64,000 bases of DNA from Streptomyces viridochromogenes (lineage in GTDB: Bacteria; Actinomycetota; Actinomycetes; Streptomycetales; Streptomycetaceae), in the NCBI RefSeq assembly GCF_001270495.1, contig NZ_LGUR01000224.1, positions 1 to 64,000 of the forward strand, in the 5' to 3' direction. Positions within the stretch are counted from its first letter, which is position 1. Each line of letters begins with the position of its first letter. Both the position numbers and the translations under genes were made by a program. Below the pieces are notes generated by a model. The model was not told the origin of the DNA, made no database searches, and worked only from the letters and a program-made list of their open reading frames with translations. Of the stretch, positions 9,029 through 17,629 are shown in pieces.

Positions 9029-10050
9029 ACGGCGACCTCCTCGCGGGCGTCGGCGGGCATGGAGTCCTGCGGGGCACTGGCGCGGTGGCCGGTGAGCGAC
9101 AGGAACACCTCGTCCAGGCTGGGCAGTTCGGTGGTGATGGAGGCGAGCGTGATGCCCTGCGCGGTGACCGCGCCGACGATGGCGGTGAGCTGCTCGTCGC
9201 TGAGCACCGGGACGAGCAGGGTGCCGGTCTCGGTGTCCACGGTGGTGGTCGCGAGGCCGGTGATGCCGAGCTCGTCGAGGTAGCCGGCGAGAGGCCGCAG
9301 CTGGAGGGCGTCGGCCGGCCGGATCCGCAGGGTCCGCCCGCCGACCTTGGCCTTGAGCTCCTCGATGCCGCCGCCCGCGATGACCTTGCCCCGGTCGACC
9401 ACGGTCAGCTCGGAGGCGAGCTGTTCGGCCTCCTCCATGTACTGGGTGGTCAGCAGCACGGTCACCCCGTCGCCGACCATGGCCTTGACCTCGTCCCACA
9501 CCTCGTTGCGGGTGCGCGGGTCCAGCCCGGTGGTCGGTTCGTCGAGGAAGAGGACGGAGGGCCGGCCGATCATGGAGGCGGCCAGGTCGAGCCGCCGCCG
9601 CATGCCGCCGGAGTAGGTCGAGGCGGGCCGCTTGGCCGCCTCGGTCAGCGAGAACCGCTCCAGCAGCTCATCGGCACGCGCGCGTGCGTCCTTCCGGGGC
9701 AGATCGAGCAGCCTCCCGATCAGATACAGGTTCTCCCACCCGGGAAGCTTCTCGTCCACGGAGGCGTACTGCCCGGTGAGGCCGATCACCCGCCGCAGCT
9801 GCCGAGGCTGCCGCACGACGTCGTATCCGGCGACGACGGCCTGTCCGGTGTCCGGTGCCAGCAGCGTGGACAGGATCCGCACCAAGGTGGTCTTCCCGGC
9901 CCCGTTCGGCCCGAGCACCCCCATGACGGTGCCCTCCCGCACATCCAGGTCCACCCCGTCCAGCGCCTTGGTCTCGCCGTAGTGCTTGACCAACCCCCGT
10001 ACCGAGACGGCCGTGCTCGCACCGCCCGGGTTCTTGTCGATTCGCGTCAT
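9025..10050 (-). CDS. ABC exporter ATP-binding protein (DrrA-like)
   Basis: 341 aa from the ATG at 10050 (upstream GTG and TTG options exist and there is no strong ribosome site). Walker A GPNGAGKTTL at residues 47-56, signature YSGGMRRRLDLA, Walker B VLFLDEPTTGLD, and a C-terminal extension of about 90 residues, as in DrrA proteins, ending after the EVFLSLTG motif. It energises the coupled permease. No resistance or biosynthesis genes adjoin, so the substrate cannot be inferred, but drug or lipid export is the usual role. Confidence 0.92.
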   Translation of the reverse strand: MTRIDKNPGGASTAVSVRGLVKHYGETKALDGVDLDVREGTVMGVLGPNGAGKTTLVRILSTLLAPDTGQAVVAGYDVVRQPRQLRRVIGLTGQYASVDEKLPGWENLYLIGRLLDLPRKDARARADELLERFSLTEAAKRPASTYSGGMRRRLDLAASMIGRPSVLFLDEPTTGLDPRTRNEVWDEVKAMVGDGVTVLLTTQYMEEAEQLASELTVVDRGKVIAGGGIEELKAKVGGRTLRIRPADALQLRPLAGYLDELGITGLATTTVDTETGTLLVPVLSDEQLTAIVGAVTAQGITLASITTELPSLDEVFLSLTGHRASAPQDSMPADAREEVAV

Positions 10051-10140
10051 GGAGACGACGGTGTCAGCCCCCACCGACAAACCACCGACAGCTCACCGAC
10101 ACGACCGACAGGTGAACGACAGGGCCTGTGGCGGCACCCC

Positions 10141-10176
10141 CCAAGGGGGCCCAAGGGGGCCCTTGGGCCCCCTTGG
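10141..10176. repeat. Perfect 17-bp inverted repeat with 2-nt centre
   Basis: Arms CCAAGGGGGCCCAAGGG and CCCTTGGGCCCCCTTGG flank GG. It lies between the ABC exporter start (10050) and the end of the MFS gene (10270) and abuts a dispersed-repeat copy. It could form a very stable hairpin on either strand and could end transcription of the MFS gene. Confidence 0.85.
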
Positions 10177-10216
10177 GGCGCGGGGAACTGCGCGACCAGC
10201 CACAACGGCGCAGCAG
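10175..10216 (+). repeat. Dispersed Streptomyces repeat, short copy 1
   Basis: Begins GGGGCGCGGGG and contains GCGCGACCAGCCACAACGGC, the conserved core of the longer copies at 35805-35873 and 53812-53880. The central hairpin half (TGCGGCT..GCCGC) is missing, so this is a shortened form. Confidence 0.75.
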
Positions 10217-10269
10217 TCGACAGACCACAGACCGCGGCACATCCGTGGTCGCGCCCTTGCCCCGACAGC

Positions 10270-11505
10270 TCAGTACCGAACCGCCTCGGCCCGCTCCGGA
10301 ACCCGCCCCGCAACCACACGCTCCCGCCCGCCCCGCGGAGCGACTCGCGGAGCGACCCGACGCCGGTCCACCGCATACGCGACCGACGCCACCCCGAGCC
10401 CGAGCACGGCCAACGCCGCTCCGACCAGCGCCGGAGACGTCACACCGAAGCCGGCCGCGAGGGCGAGCCCTCCGATCCAGGCGCCGCCGGCGTTCGCGAG
10501 GTTGAAGGCCGCCTGGTTCGCGGAGGAGGCCAGGGACGGAGCCGACGACGCCTTCTCCATCACCATCAGGTTGAGCGGCGAGCCGGTCACGAACGCCGCC
10601 ATGCCGAGCAGCGCCACCGCCAGGGCCGCGCTCCACGCCGTTGACATCAGGACCGGGAACAGGGCCAGCACCGCGGCCAGCGACAGCAGCCCCCCGAACA
10701 GCGTCCTGCGCATCGAGTGGTCCGCCAGCCGCCCGCCCAGCAGGTTGCCGACGGTCGCGCCCACGCCGAACAGCGCCAGCAGCAGCGTCACGCTGGCGTC
10801 GGCGTACCCGGCGGAGTCGGTCAGCATCGGCGTGATGTAGCTGTACGCGGCGAAGAGCGCGCCGAAGCCCGCGACCGTGGTGCCGAGCGCCAGCCACACC
10901 GGCAGGGAGCGCAGCGCGGCCAGCTCGCCGCGCAGGCCGGCCGCCGGAGCGGCGTGCGCCTCACCGCGGGGGATGAGCAGCGCCAGCGCCGCCATCGCGG
11001 CCAGGCCGATCGCGCTCACGCCGAGGAAGGTCGCCCGCCAGCCCATGCTCTGCCCCATGAGCGTGGCCACCGGCACGCCCGCGACGTTGGCCATCGTCAG
11101 GCCCAGGAACATCAGCGACACGGAGCGGGCCTTGCGCTCCGGCGCGACCATGTTCGTCGCCACGACCGCGCCGACGCCGAAGAAGGCGCCGTGCGGCAGA
11201 CCGCTCAGGAAGCGGGCGGCCACCAGCCAGTGGTAGTCGGGGGCGAAGGCCGACAGGGCGTTGCCCGCGACGAACAGGGCCATGAGGCCGATCAGGACCG
11301 TGCGGCGCGGCATACGGGCCGTGACCGCCGCCAGCAGCGGGGCGCCGATGACGACGCCCAGCGCATACGCCGAGACCAGGTGCCCGGCGGTGGGGATCGA
11401 GATGTCCAGGTCGTTCGCGACTTCGGGCAGGAGGCCCATCATCACGAACTCGGTCGTACCTATGCCGAAGGCGCCGACGGCCAGGGCGAGCAGGGCCAGG
11501 GGCAT
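10270..11505 (-). CDS. MFS transporter, DHA1/AraJ-type exporter
   Basis: 411 aa with 12 predicted membrane helices. The start ALAVGAFGIGTTEFVMMGLLPEVA and the motif-A-like loop after helix 2 (ARMPRR) are characteristic of AraJ/YdhP-type DHA1 exporters, which pump out small drugs or sugars. ATG at 11505. The C-terminal tail (last 40 residues) is Arg-rich and cytosolic. It is downstream of and in the same direction as the endonuclease/phosphatase-fold gene (179-nt gap), and a possible operator lies just upstream. The substrate is not predictable. Confidence 0.88.
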   Translation of the reverse strand: MPLALLALAVGAFGIGTTEFVMMGLLPEVANDLDISIPTAGHLVSAYALGVVIGAPLLAAVTARMPRRTVLIGLMALFVAGNALSAFAPDYHWLVAARFLSGLPHGAFFGVGAVVATNMVAPERKARSVSLMFLGLTMANVAGVPVATLMGQSMGWRATFLGVSAIGLAAMAALALLIPRGEAHAAPAAGLRGELAALRSLPVWLALGTTVAGFGALFAAYSYITPMLTDSAGYADASVTLLLALFGVGATVGNLLGGRLADHSMRRTLFGGLLSLAAVLALFPVLMSTAWSAALAVALLGMAAFVTGSPLNLMVMEKASSAPSLASSANQAAFNLANAGGAWIGGLALAAGFGVTSPALVGAALAVLGLGVASVAYAVDRRRVAPRVAPRGGRERVVAGRVPERAEAVRY

Positions 11506-11542
11506 GAAAAGAGCCTGTGCCTTTCAGGGGGTCGAGAGCAGA

Positions 11543-11572
11543 GTTCCGAACTTGTATGTTCAGTTACGGAAC
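11543..11572 (-). promoter_or_regulatory. Possible operator upstream of the MFS gene
   Basis: GTTCCG and CGGAAC form a 6-bp inverted repeat separated by an AT-richer 18-nt core, 38-67 nt upstream of the MFS start. The AT content stands out in this GC-rich DNA, so it probably marks the promoter. No regulator gene adjoins. Confidence 0.3.
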
Positions 11573-11684
11573 AAAGCCTCTCAGGCTCAGTATTCCGGCA
11601 GCTGACGATCAGGTTGCCGGGACCCGTCCGGAACCGGCCGACCCGTGGCTGGGCATGTGCTGACCAGGGGTTTTCAAGAGCGGG

Positions 11685-12746
11685 TCAGGACGCGGATGTG
11701 TCGACCTTCACACGCGCCGCCACCGGCAGATGATCACTTCCGGTCTCCGGCAGCGTCCACGAGCTCATCGGCTCGACGCCCTTCACCATGATCTGGTCGA
11801 TCCGCGCCATCGGGAACGACGCCGGCCAGCTGAACCCCATCCCGCTGCCCGAAGCACCCTGCGTGGAGCGCATCTGGGCGGTGACGGCGCGCAGGGCGCG
11901 GTCGTTCATGGTGCCGTTCAGGTCGCCGAGCAGGACGACCTTCCGCACCGGCTCGTCGGCGATGGCCTCACCCAGCGCGTTGGCGCTCTTGTCGCGCTGC
12001 CGCGCGGTGAACCCGGCCTCCACCTTCACCCGCACCGACGGCAGATGGGCGACGTACACCGCGACCTGCCCGGACGGCGTGGCCACCGCGGCCCGCATGG
12101 CGCGGGTCCAGCCCAGCTTGATGTCGACGGGCTTGACGCCGCTCAGCGGGTACTTGCTCCACAGCCCGACGGTGCCCTGCACCGTGTGGTACGGGTACGT
12201 CGACGCCAGCGCCTTCTCGTACGTCGGGACCGCCGCCGTCGTCAGCTCCTCCAGGGCCACGACGTCCGCGCCGGACGCGGCCACGTCCTTGGCGGTGCCG
12301 GCCGGATCGGCGTTGTCGGCGTTGACGTTGTGCGTGGCCACCGTCAGGTCGCCGCCGCTGCCGGTCTTGTCGCTGAGCTGGCCGCCGAAGAGGTTCAGCC
12401 ACACGATCGCCGGGAGCAGCACGGCGACGAGCGCGGTCGCGGACTTCCGCACCAGGGCCAGCAGGACCAGCACCGGGACGCACAGACCCAGCCAGGGCAG
12501 GAACGTCTCGGCCAGACTGCCGAGGTTGCCGATCGCGTTCGGGATCTTCGCGTGCAGCCCCATCACCAGGGCGAGGATCACCGCGAGGGCGGCCAGCACG
12601 ATGCCGCGACGCCAGATGCGCCGGTCGCCGCGCCAGCCCGCCGACAGGCCCTTCAGGTGGTTCGTCAGGCGCCGAAGCCCGGATTCCCGACGCTCGGGAC
12701 CCGAGCCGCCGTTGTCCGTCTCCGTCACGTACGCCTGCTGCGCCAT
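11685..12746 (-). CDS. Membrane-anchored endonuclease/exonuclease/phosphatase (EEP) family protein
   Basis: 353 aa. A cytosolic N-terminus of about 47 residues is followed by three hydrophobic segments (about 48-64, 82-100, 103-120) and then an EEP domain to the end. EEP motifs are intact: ATHNVN, ALEEL (metal-binding Glu), VAHLPS, LLGDLNG (Asp/Asn), and the C-terminal GSDHLPV (catalytic His). Topology places the domain outside. Related proteins in actinomycetes are exported nucleases or phosphodiesterases; DNA, RNA or phospholipid substrates cannot be told apart here. ATG at 12746. Confidence 0.87.
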   Translation of the reverse strand: MAQQAYVTETDNGGSGPERRESGLRRLTNHLKGLSAGWRGDRRIWRRGIVLAALAVILALVMGLHAKIPNAIGNLGSLAETFLPWLGLCVPVLVLLALVRKSATALVAVLLPAIVWLNLFGGQLSDKTGSGGDLTVATHNVNADNADPAGTAKDVAASGADVVALEELTTAAVPTYEKALASTYPYHTVQGTVGLWSKYPLSGVKPVDIKLGWTRAMRAAVATPSGQVAVYVAHLPSVRVKVEAGFTARQRDKSANALGEAIADEPVRKVVLLGDLNGTMNDRALRAVTAQMRSTQGASGSGMGFSWPASFPMARIDQIMVKGVEPMSSWTLPETGSDHLPVAARVKVDTSAS

Positions 12747-12934
12747 ACCGTCGCCTCACTACCTGCCGTGCACACCGTCGTCCCCCCGCGCCCAAAGAAA
12801 CCCTAGGGGATGATCGGCTCCGATCCTGCCGTACTGATGACGGCCGTACGGGGGCGAGGACGTACAAGTCGCCTTCGGGAGTTCCGGTCACGGCGAGGGA
12901 AAGCGCGCTCTGTGACGAAACGCGCACATGCGAT

Positions 12935-13564
12935 CTACGAGGTGCGTGAACTGACGGGCCGTAGACCTTCGAGCACGGCGTCGGCCATCTGCTCCGCCAG
13001 CCCCTCGGGGAGGTCGGTGTCCGGGCGCATGACCGCGCGCACCAGCATCGGACCGAAGATGATGTCGTTCATCACGTCGACCTCGATGTCCGTGCGCAGT
13101 TCGCCGTTCTCCTGCCCGCGGCGCAGGATCGCGTGCTGTTTCCTGCGCCGCGGCTCGACGACGATCGCGTGGTAGGCGTCCCAGATCTTCGGTGTGCTCT
13201 TCATCTGGGCGATGACGTTGTGCAGGAGCACCGACGAACGGGTCATCAGACCGCGCTGGCGCAACTGCTCCAGCAGCGCCACGAGATCGTCGCGCACCGA
13301 GGTCCCGGGCAGTTCGGGGTCCGGGGGTTCGGCGGCCCGCACGACGTCGACGAAGAGTTCCTCCTTGCCGCTCCAGCGGCGGTAGATGGTGGCCTTGCCG
13401 ACGCCCGCGGTACGGGCGATGCGCTCGATGGAGAGTTCCGCGAGCGGCACGCCGTCCTCCAGCAGCTTCAGGATGCCCTCCATGATGGCCCGTTCCACGG
13501 CCTCGCTGCGGGGGCGGCCCCTGACCGGGCCGTCCGGCCGGGGCTGGCTGTCGGCGAGGCTCAC
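12935..13564 (-). CDS. TetR/AcrR family repressor, probably of the adjacent MFS exporter
   Basis: 209 aa. N-terminal helix-turn-helix (LSIERIARTAGVGKATIYRRWSGKEELFVDVV, about residues 43-75) is canonical TetR; the rest is an all-helical ligand domain. It lies 99 nt downstream of the DHA2 exporter gene and in the same direction, so the two are probably co-transcribed. The 21-bp near-palindrome in front of the exporter (15274-15294) is the likely operator: ligand binding would release the repressor and induce efflux. Regulator identity is firm, the target is inferred from position. Confidence 0.9.
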   Translation of the reverse strand: MSLADSQPRPDGPVRGRPRSEAVERAIMEGILKLLEDGVPLAELSIERIARTAGVGKATIYRRWSGKEELFVDVVRAAEPPDPELPGTSVRDDLVALLEQLRQRGLMTRSSVLLHNVIAQMKSTPKIWDAYHAIVVEPRRRKQHAILRRGQENGELRTDIEVDVMNDIIFGPMLVRAVMRPDTDLPEGLAEQMADAVLEGLRPVSSRTS

Positions 13565-13663
13565 TTGGTTCGGTCCTTTCCGTGGGCTGTGCTGATTCTC
13601 CCCCCGGATACGACGACGTCGCGCACGCGTCGGCGCCCGTCGGCGTGTGTCGCCGCCCTGTTC

Positions 13664-15250
13664 CTACTCGGTGGCGACCAACTCCCGCTTCTCCTCGCCC
13701 TCCTGGGGTGCCGTCGGCCGCCCCGGCAGGAAGAGCGCCACGACCACCGCGCCGAGCACCGCGATGCCCGCGCCCCACAACGCCGTGACGTGCATGGAGT
13801 GCAGGAAGGCGGTGTGGGCCGCGCCGACGAGGGACTCGCCCTGCGGGCCGAGCCGGCCCGCGAAACCGAGTGTGGCCTCGATGGACTCGCCCGCTGAGTG
13901 CCGTACGCCCTCCGGGAGCACCGTGAGCCGGTCCTCGATGCCGTTGCGGTACGCGGTCGACATGACGGAGCCGAGCACGGCGATGCCCAGGGCGCCGCCG
14001 ACCTGGCGGAAGGTGTTGCTGAGGGCGGAGGCGGAGCCGGCCTTCTCGCGGGGCAGGGCCTGCATGATGACGACGCTGACCGGGGTCATGATGTGTGCCA
14101 TCGCGGCGCCCATGAGGAAGAAGACGACCTCGAGGATCCAGATCGGCGTGTCCGCCTCGAACGTGGCGAACGCGGCCAGCGTGAGCGCGATGAGCAGCAT
14201 GGCGCCGGTGGTCGTGGCCCGGTTGCCGAACCGGTCGACGACGAGCCGGGCACGCGGCGCGAAGATCATCTGGGCGGCGGCCAGCGGCAGCATCAGCAGG
14301 CCGGTCTCCAGCGGCGAGTAGCCGCGCACGCTCTGGGTGTAGAAGACCGAGAAGAAGGTCACGCCCATCAGCGCGAAGAAGACCAGCGCGATGACGCCGA
14401 TCGCGGCCGAGAAGACCTTGTTCTTGAAGTACGTGACGTCGATGGACGGATGGTCGCTGCGCTTCTCGAACACCACGAAGGCGGCGAGGACGGCGAGCCC
14501 GGCGGCGATGGTCGCCAGCACCGTCACGTCCGTGAAGTCGGCGAGCTGGCCGCCCTTGATGATGCCGTAGACGAGCAGGACGAGCCCGACGACGGAGAGC
14601 ACGACGCCGATCGGGTCGATCCGTCCCGGGTCCGGGTCACGCGAGTCCGGCACCAGCCACAGCATCAGCGCGAGCGCCAGCAGCACGATCGGTACGTTGA
14701 TGAGGAAGACGGACCCCCACCAGAAGTGGTCGAGCAGCACGCCACCCGTGATGGGCCCGATGGCGATGGCGAGCCCGACGCCGCCGGCCCAGATGCCGAT
14801 GGCCTTGGGCTGCTCGTCGCGCTCGAAGACGTTCATCAGGACGGCGAGGGTGGCCGGCATGACGAAGGCGGCGCCCAGGCCCATCACCGCGCGGAAGGCG
14901 ATGAGCTCGCCGGGCGAGCCGGAGAACGCGGCGAGGGCGGAGCCGATGCCGAAGGCCGCGAGCCCGCCGAGCAGGACCTTCTTGCGGCCGAGCCGGTCAC
15001 CGAGGATGCCCGCGCTGAACAGCAGCCCGGCGAAGACGAGCGTATAGGCGTTGATCGCCCACTCCAGCTCGCTCTGGGTGGCGCCCAGCCCGGTCGGGGC
15101 CGGGGTCGAGATGGTCTTGATGGCGACGTTCAGGATCGAGTTGTCAAGGACGACGATCAGCAGGCTCAGCATCAGCACGCCGAGAATCGCCCAGCGACGC
15201 CGGTGCACGGCTTCCGGTATGCGGGGGGCTGTGGCGGCGGGAGAAGTCAT
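13664..15250 (-). CDS. MFS drug exporter, DHA2 (EmrB/QacA) family, 14 TMS
   Basis: 528 aa with about 14 membrane helices. The N-terminus has the DHA2 motif [13 protein letters not shown] in helix 1, motif A GDRLGRKK after helix 2, and motif C-like [24 protein letters not shown]. Such proton antiporters export toxic compounds and antibiotics. Translation starts at the ATG at 15250, 24 nt from the proposed TetR operator, and the linked TetR gene follows. It is divergent from panB. Confidence 0.93.
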   Translation of the reverse strand: MTSPAATAPRIPEAVHRRRWAILGVLMLSLLIVVLDNSILNVAIKTISTPAPTGLGATQSELEWAINAYTLVFAGLLFSAGILGDRLGRKKVLLGGLAAFGIGSALAAFSGSPGELIAFRAVMGLGAAFVMPATLAVLMNVFERDEQPKAIGIWAGGVGLAIAIGPITGGVLLDHFWWGSVFLINVPIVLLALALMLWLVPDSRDPDPGRIDPIGVVLSVVGLVLLVYGIIKGGQLADFTDVTVLATIAAGLAVLAAFVVFEKRSDHPSIDVTYFKNKVFSAAIGVIALVFFALMGVTFFSVFYTQSVRGYSPLETGLLMLPLAAAQMIFAPRARLVVDRFGNRATTTGAMLLIALTLAAFATFEADTPIWILEVVFFLMGAAMAHIMTPVSVVIMQALPREKAGSASALSNTFRQVGGALGIAVLGSVMSTAYRNGIEDRLTVLPEGVRHSAGESIEATLGFAGRLGPQGESLVGAAHTAFLHSMHVTALWGAGIAVLGAVVVALFLPGRPTAPQEGEEKRELVATE

Positions 15251-15273
15251 GCTGTCGAAGGTACCGGATTTAC

Positions 15274-15294
15274 GATACGGGACCGTCTCGTATC
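15274..15294 (-). promoter_or_regulatory. Putative TetR operator in front of the DHA2 exporter
   Basis: GATACGGGAC-C-GTCTCGTATC: two 10-bp arms around one base with a single mismatch, 24-44 nt upstream of the exporter start. GATACG/CGTATC half sites are common for TetR repressors of streptomycete efflux genes. Confidence 0.7.
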
Positions 15295-15347
15295 TTAATT
15301 TCTTACCGAGAACTTACGCGCGGCGGAAGTCACGCGGCGTGGCCTAG

Positions 15348-15380
15348 CCCTCCCTGGCACGAAGTGCCACCATGGGAGGG
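15348..15380 (+). other. Nested hairpin in the panB upstream region
   Basis: Outer arms CCCTCCC and GGGAGGG enclose a TGGCAC-GAA-GTGCCA hairpin, ending 52 nt before the panB start. It could be a 5'-UTR structure of panB or part of the promoter region; nothing in the sequence decides. Confidence 0.4.
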
Positions 15381-15431
15381 ATCCGGGGACGCCGTCAGGG
15401 CGCCTCGAGATGACGTGAAGGAGCCGTTGCA

Positions 15432-16307
15432 ATGACGCAGCTTTCGGCTGCCCAGACGCCTCAGGCGAAGCCCTCCGACGGCAGCAAGGCGCTGTACGGG
15501 GGGAAGGGCACACGCCGCATCACTGTCCGGGACATCGCCCTCGCCAAGGAGCGGGGCGAGAAGTGGCCCATGCTCACCGCCTACGACGCGATGACCGCGT
15601 CCGTCTTCGACGAGGCCGGGATCCCGGTCATGCTCGTCGGTGACTCGGCGGGCAACTGTCACCTCGGGTACGAGACCACCGTGCCCGTCACGCTCGACGA
15701 GATGACCATGCTGTCGGCCGCCGTCGTACGGGGCACCTCACGCGCCCTGATCGTCGGCGACCTGCCCTTCGGGTCGTACCAGGAGGGTCCGGTCCAGGCG
15801 CTGCGCTCGGCGACCCGGCTGGTCAAGGAGGCCGGCGTCGGCGCCGTGAAGCTGGAGGGCGGCGAGCGCTCGCACGACCAGATCCGGCTCCTTGTCGAGT
15901 CCGGCATCCCGGTGATGGCCCACATCGGCCTCACCCCGCAGTCCGTCAACTCCATGGGCTACCGCGTCCAGGGCCGCGGCGAGGAGGCGGCCCAGCAGCT
16001 GCTGCGCGACGCCAAGGCGGTCCAGGACGCGGGCGCCTTCGCGGTCGTCCTGGAGCTGGTGCCGGCGGAGCTGGCGGCCGAGGTGACGCGCGTTCTGCAC
16101 ATCCCGACGGTCGGCATCGGCGCCGGACCGGAGACCGACGCGCAGGTCCTGGTCTGGACGGACATGCTGGGCCTGACCGGCGGCCGCGTGCCCAAGTTCG
16201 TCAAGCAGTACGCCAACCTCCGCGAGGTCATGGGCAACGCGGCGAAGGCGTTCGCGGACGATGTGGTCGGCGGAACGTTCCCGCTGGAGGAGCACTCCGT
16301 CCACTGA
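15432..16307 (+). CDS. panB: 3-methyl-2-oxobutanoate hydroxymethyltransferase
   Basis: 291 aa. Transfers a hydroxymethyl group from 5,10-methylene-tetrahydrofolate to alpha-ketoisovalerate, making ketopantoate, the first pantothenate/CoA precursor step. Family landmarks are intact: MLTAYDAMTASVFDEAGI, VGDSAGN (Mg/ketoacid site), TRLVKEAGVGAVKLEGG, and GIGAGPETDAQVLVWTDMLG. A roughly 27-residue extension precedes the conserved ITVRDIA start of the barrel. GAAGGAG sits 8 nt before the ATG. No other pan genes adjoin; a terminator follows. Confidence 0.96.
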   Translation: MTQLSAAQTPQAKPSDGSKALYGGKGTRRITVRDIALAKERGEKWPMLTAYDAMTASVFDEAGIPVMLVGDSAGNCHLGYETTVPVTLDEMTMLSAAVVRGTSRALIVGDLPFGSYQEGPVQALRSATRLVKEAGVGAVKLEGGERSHDQIRLLVESGIPVMAHIGLTPQSVNSMGYRVQGRGEEAAQQLLRDAKAVQDAGAFAVVLELVPAELAAEVTRVLHIPTVGIGAGPETDAQVLVWTDMLGLTGGRVPKFVKQYANLREVMGNAAKAFADDVVGGTFPLEEHSVH

Positions 16308-16354
16308 GTCCTACCGGGACCCACCGGGCTCACTGAGCCACTGCGGTACCACGG

Positions 16355-16386
16355 CAGCCCGCCGATCTTCCCCCGTCGGCGGGCTG
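16355..16386 (+). terminator. Terminator after panB
   Basis: CAGCCCGCCGA and TCGGCGGGCTG are perfect 11-bp arms around a 10-nt loop, 47 nt after the panB stop, followed by a pyrimidine-rich tract ending in TTT. Confidence 0.8.
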
Positions 16387-16524
16387 TCGCCCCCCTTTGC
16401 GTCTGAACCGGCGCCGCTCTCGCGGACGTGGTTGCTCGTCGTCGTGGTTCCTCAATCGATGGTTGCTCTCGGGGGTCGCGGAAATGAACTTGGCCCGGAT
16501 CTGCGGGACTTGAAGAATGGCGGC

Positions 16525-17058
16525 ATGCGGATTCGGACGGCACGGCCTGAGGACGCGTCAGCGGTCGCCGATGTGTATGTGCGGTCCTGGCGGGCGGCCT
16601 TCGTCGGCCTCCTTCCGCAGTCCTACCTCGACGCCATGGATCCAGGCCGCGAGGAGCCCGGCTGGAAGGCGCTCATCGCCGAGGCGCGGTGGCCGTCGTC
16701 GGGCGTGCTGGTGGCCGAGTCCGACGCAGGGACCGCCGGGATCGCCGGCATTGTCGGATTCACCGGCTTCGGCCCGTCCCGGGAGGCCCCGGCCGTCGCG
16801 GAGATCGGCACGCTCTACACCCTGCCCGAGGTCTGGAGCACCGGCACCGGAAGGCAGCTGATGCGCGGTGCGCTGACGACCCTCGACCGGGCCGCCCACT
16901 ACACGCACGCCACCCTGTGGGTCCTGGAGGCCAACGCACGCGCCCGGCGCTTCTACGAGACCACCGGCTGGAGCCCGGACGGCGCGTCCGTGACGGACAC
17001 CACCGGCGGCGCATCACTGGGCAAGCTGCGCTACCGGCGCGCCGTCGGCGAGGCGTAG
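16525..17058 (+). CDS. GNAT family N-acetyltransferase
   Basis: 177 aa from the ATG at 16525; an upstream in-frame ATG at 16457 would add a non-conserved extension. The start MRIRTARPEDASAVADVYVRSWRAAF, the central strand IGTLYTLPEVWSTGTGRQLM (acetyl-CoA pyrophosphate loop, GTG replacing the usual GxGxG/A) and the ANARARRFYETTGW motif near the end are classical GNAT features. It transfers acetyl from acetyl-CoA to an unknown amine. It converges with the MerR gene. Confidence 0.85.
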   Translation: MRIRTARPEDASAVADVYVRSWRAAFVGLLPQSYLDAMDPGREEPGWKALIAEARWPSSGVLVAESDAGTAGIAGIVGFTGFGPSREAPAVAEIGTLYTLPEVWSTGTGRQLMRGALTTLDRAAHYTHATLWVLEANARARRFYETTGWSPDGASVTDTTGGASLGKLRYRRAVGEA

Positions 17059-17126
17059 CTCGGGCCCGCACCGCCTTCGGAGCCCGCCTTCAGTGCCCGC
17101 TTCGGAGCCCGCTCCAGAGCCCGCCT

Positions 17127-17549
17127 TCAGACCGTCGGGTCCCAGAGCCCGTCGGCCTGTCCGCGGGCGAGGTGCTCGGCGTAGACGCCGACCTTCCAGG
17201 CGATGACCGACCGGCACTCCTCCAGCGCCCGGATCTGCGCCTCGACGCGCTGTTGATGGCTGTCGAGGAGCCGGAGACGCTCGGCCTCGTTGCCCGGACC
17301 CTGCCGGACCAGCTCGGCGAACCGCTTGAGGTCGGCGAGCGGCATGCCGGATTCGCGCAGCTTGACGCAGATCAGCAACCAGTCGACATCCACGCGCGTG
17401 TACCGGCGCCGGCCGCCCGAGGTGCGCCGCACCGGTCCGACCAGCAGGCCCTCGCGCTCGTAGAAGCGCAGGGCGTGCACGCTGAGTCCGGTTCGCTCGG
17501 CGACCTCGCCGATGCTCAGTGACTCCCCGCGAGTCTCGGCAGTCGTCAT
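17127..17549 (-). CDS. MerR family regulator, divergent from an SDR gene
   Basis: 140 aa. N-terminal MerR winged helix SIGEVAERTGLSVHALRFYEREGLL (about residues 12-36) followed by RRYTRVDVDWL and the long dimerisation helix. There are few Cys residues and no metal-binding C-terminal pair, so it belongs to the small-molecule/organic-sensing group rather than the metal sensors. It faces the SDR gene across an 80-nt gap containing a palindrome set between -35 and -10 hexamers 19 bp apart, the DNA target type of MerR activators. Confidence 0.92.
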   Translation of the reverse strand: MTTAETRGESLSIGEVAERTGLSVHALRFYEREGLLVGPVRRTSGGRRRYTRVDVDWLLICVKLRESGMPLADLKRFAELVRQGPGNEAERLRLLDSHQQRVEAQIRALEECRSVIAWKVGVYAEHLARGQADGLWDPTV

Positions 17550-17591
17550 GCGGCCCAGCCTAGGAGTTGAGCCACGACCCGAGTCCAGGAC

Positions 17592-17622
17592 TTGATCTAG
17601 ACCTCGCTCTAGATCCTAGCGT
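17592..17622 (+). promoter_or_regulatory. MerR-type promoter with 19-bp spacer driving the SDR gene
   Basis: Candidate -35 TTGATC (17592-17597) and -10 TAGCGT (17617-17622) are separated by 19 bp, the over-long spacer of MerR-activated promoters. A perfect 8-bp inverted repeat GATCTAGA / TCTAGATC with a 6-nt centre (17594-17615) fills the spacer. The predicted start of transcription coincides with the SDR start codon at 17630, so the mRNA would be leaderless. Confidence 0.75.
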
Positions 17623-17629
17623 CGTCGGC

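Noticed and set aside
4446..9077. 1543-residue open frame on the minus strand
   Set aside because: It is an antisense shadow of the AfsR-like gene; composition is Arg/Gly/Ala-rich with no domain, and the opposite strand has a full set of motifs.
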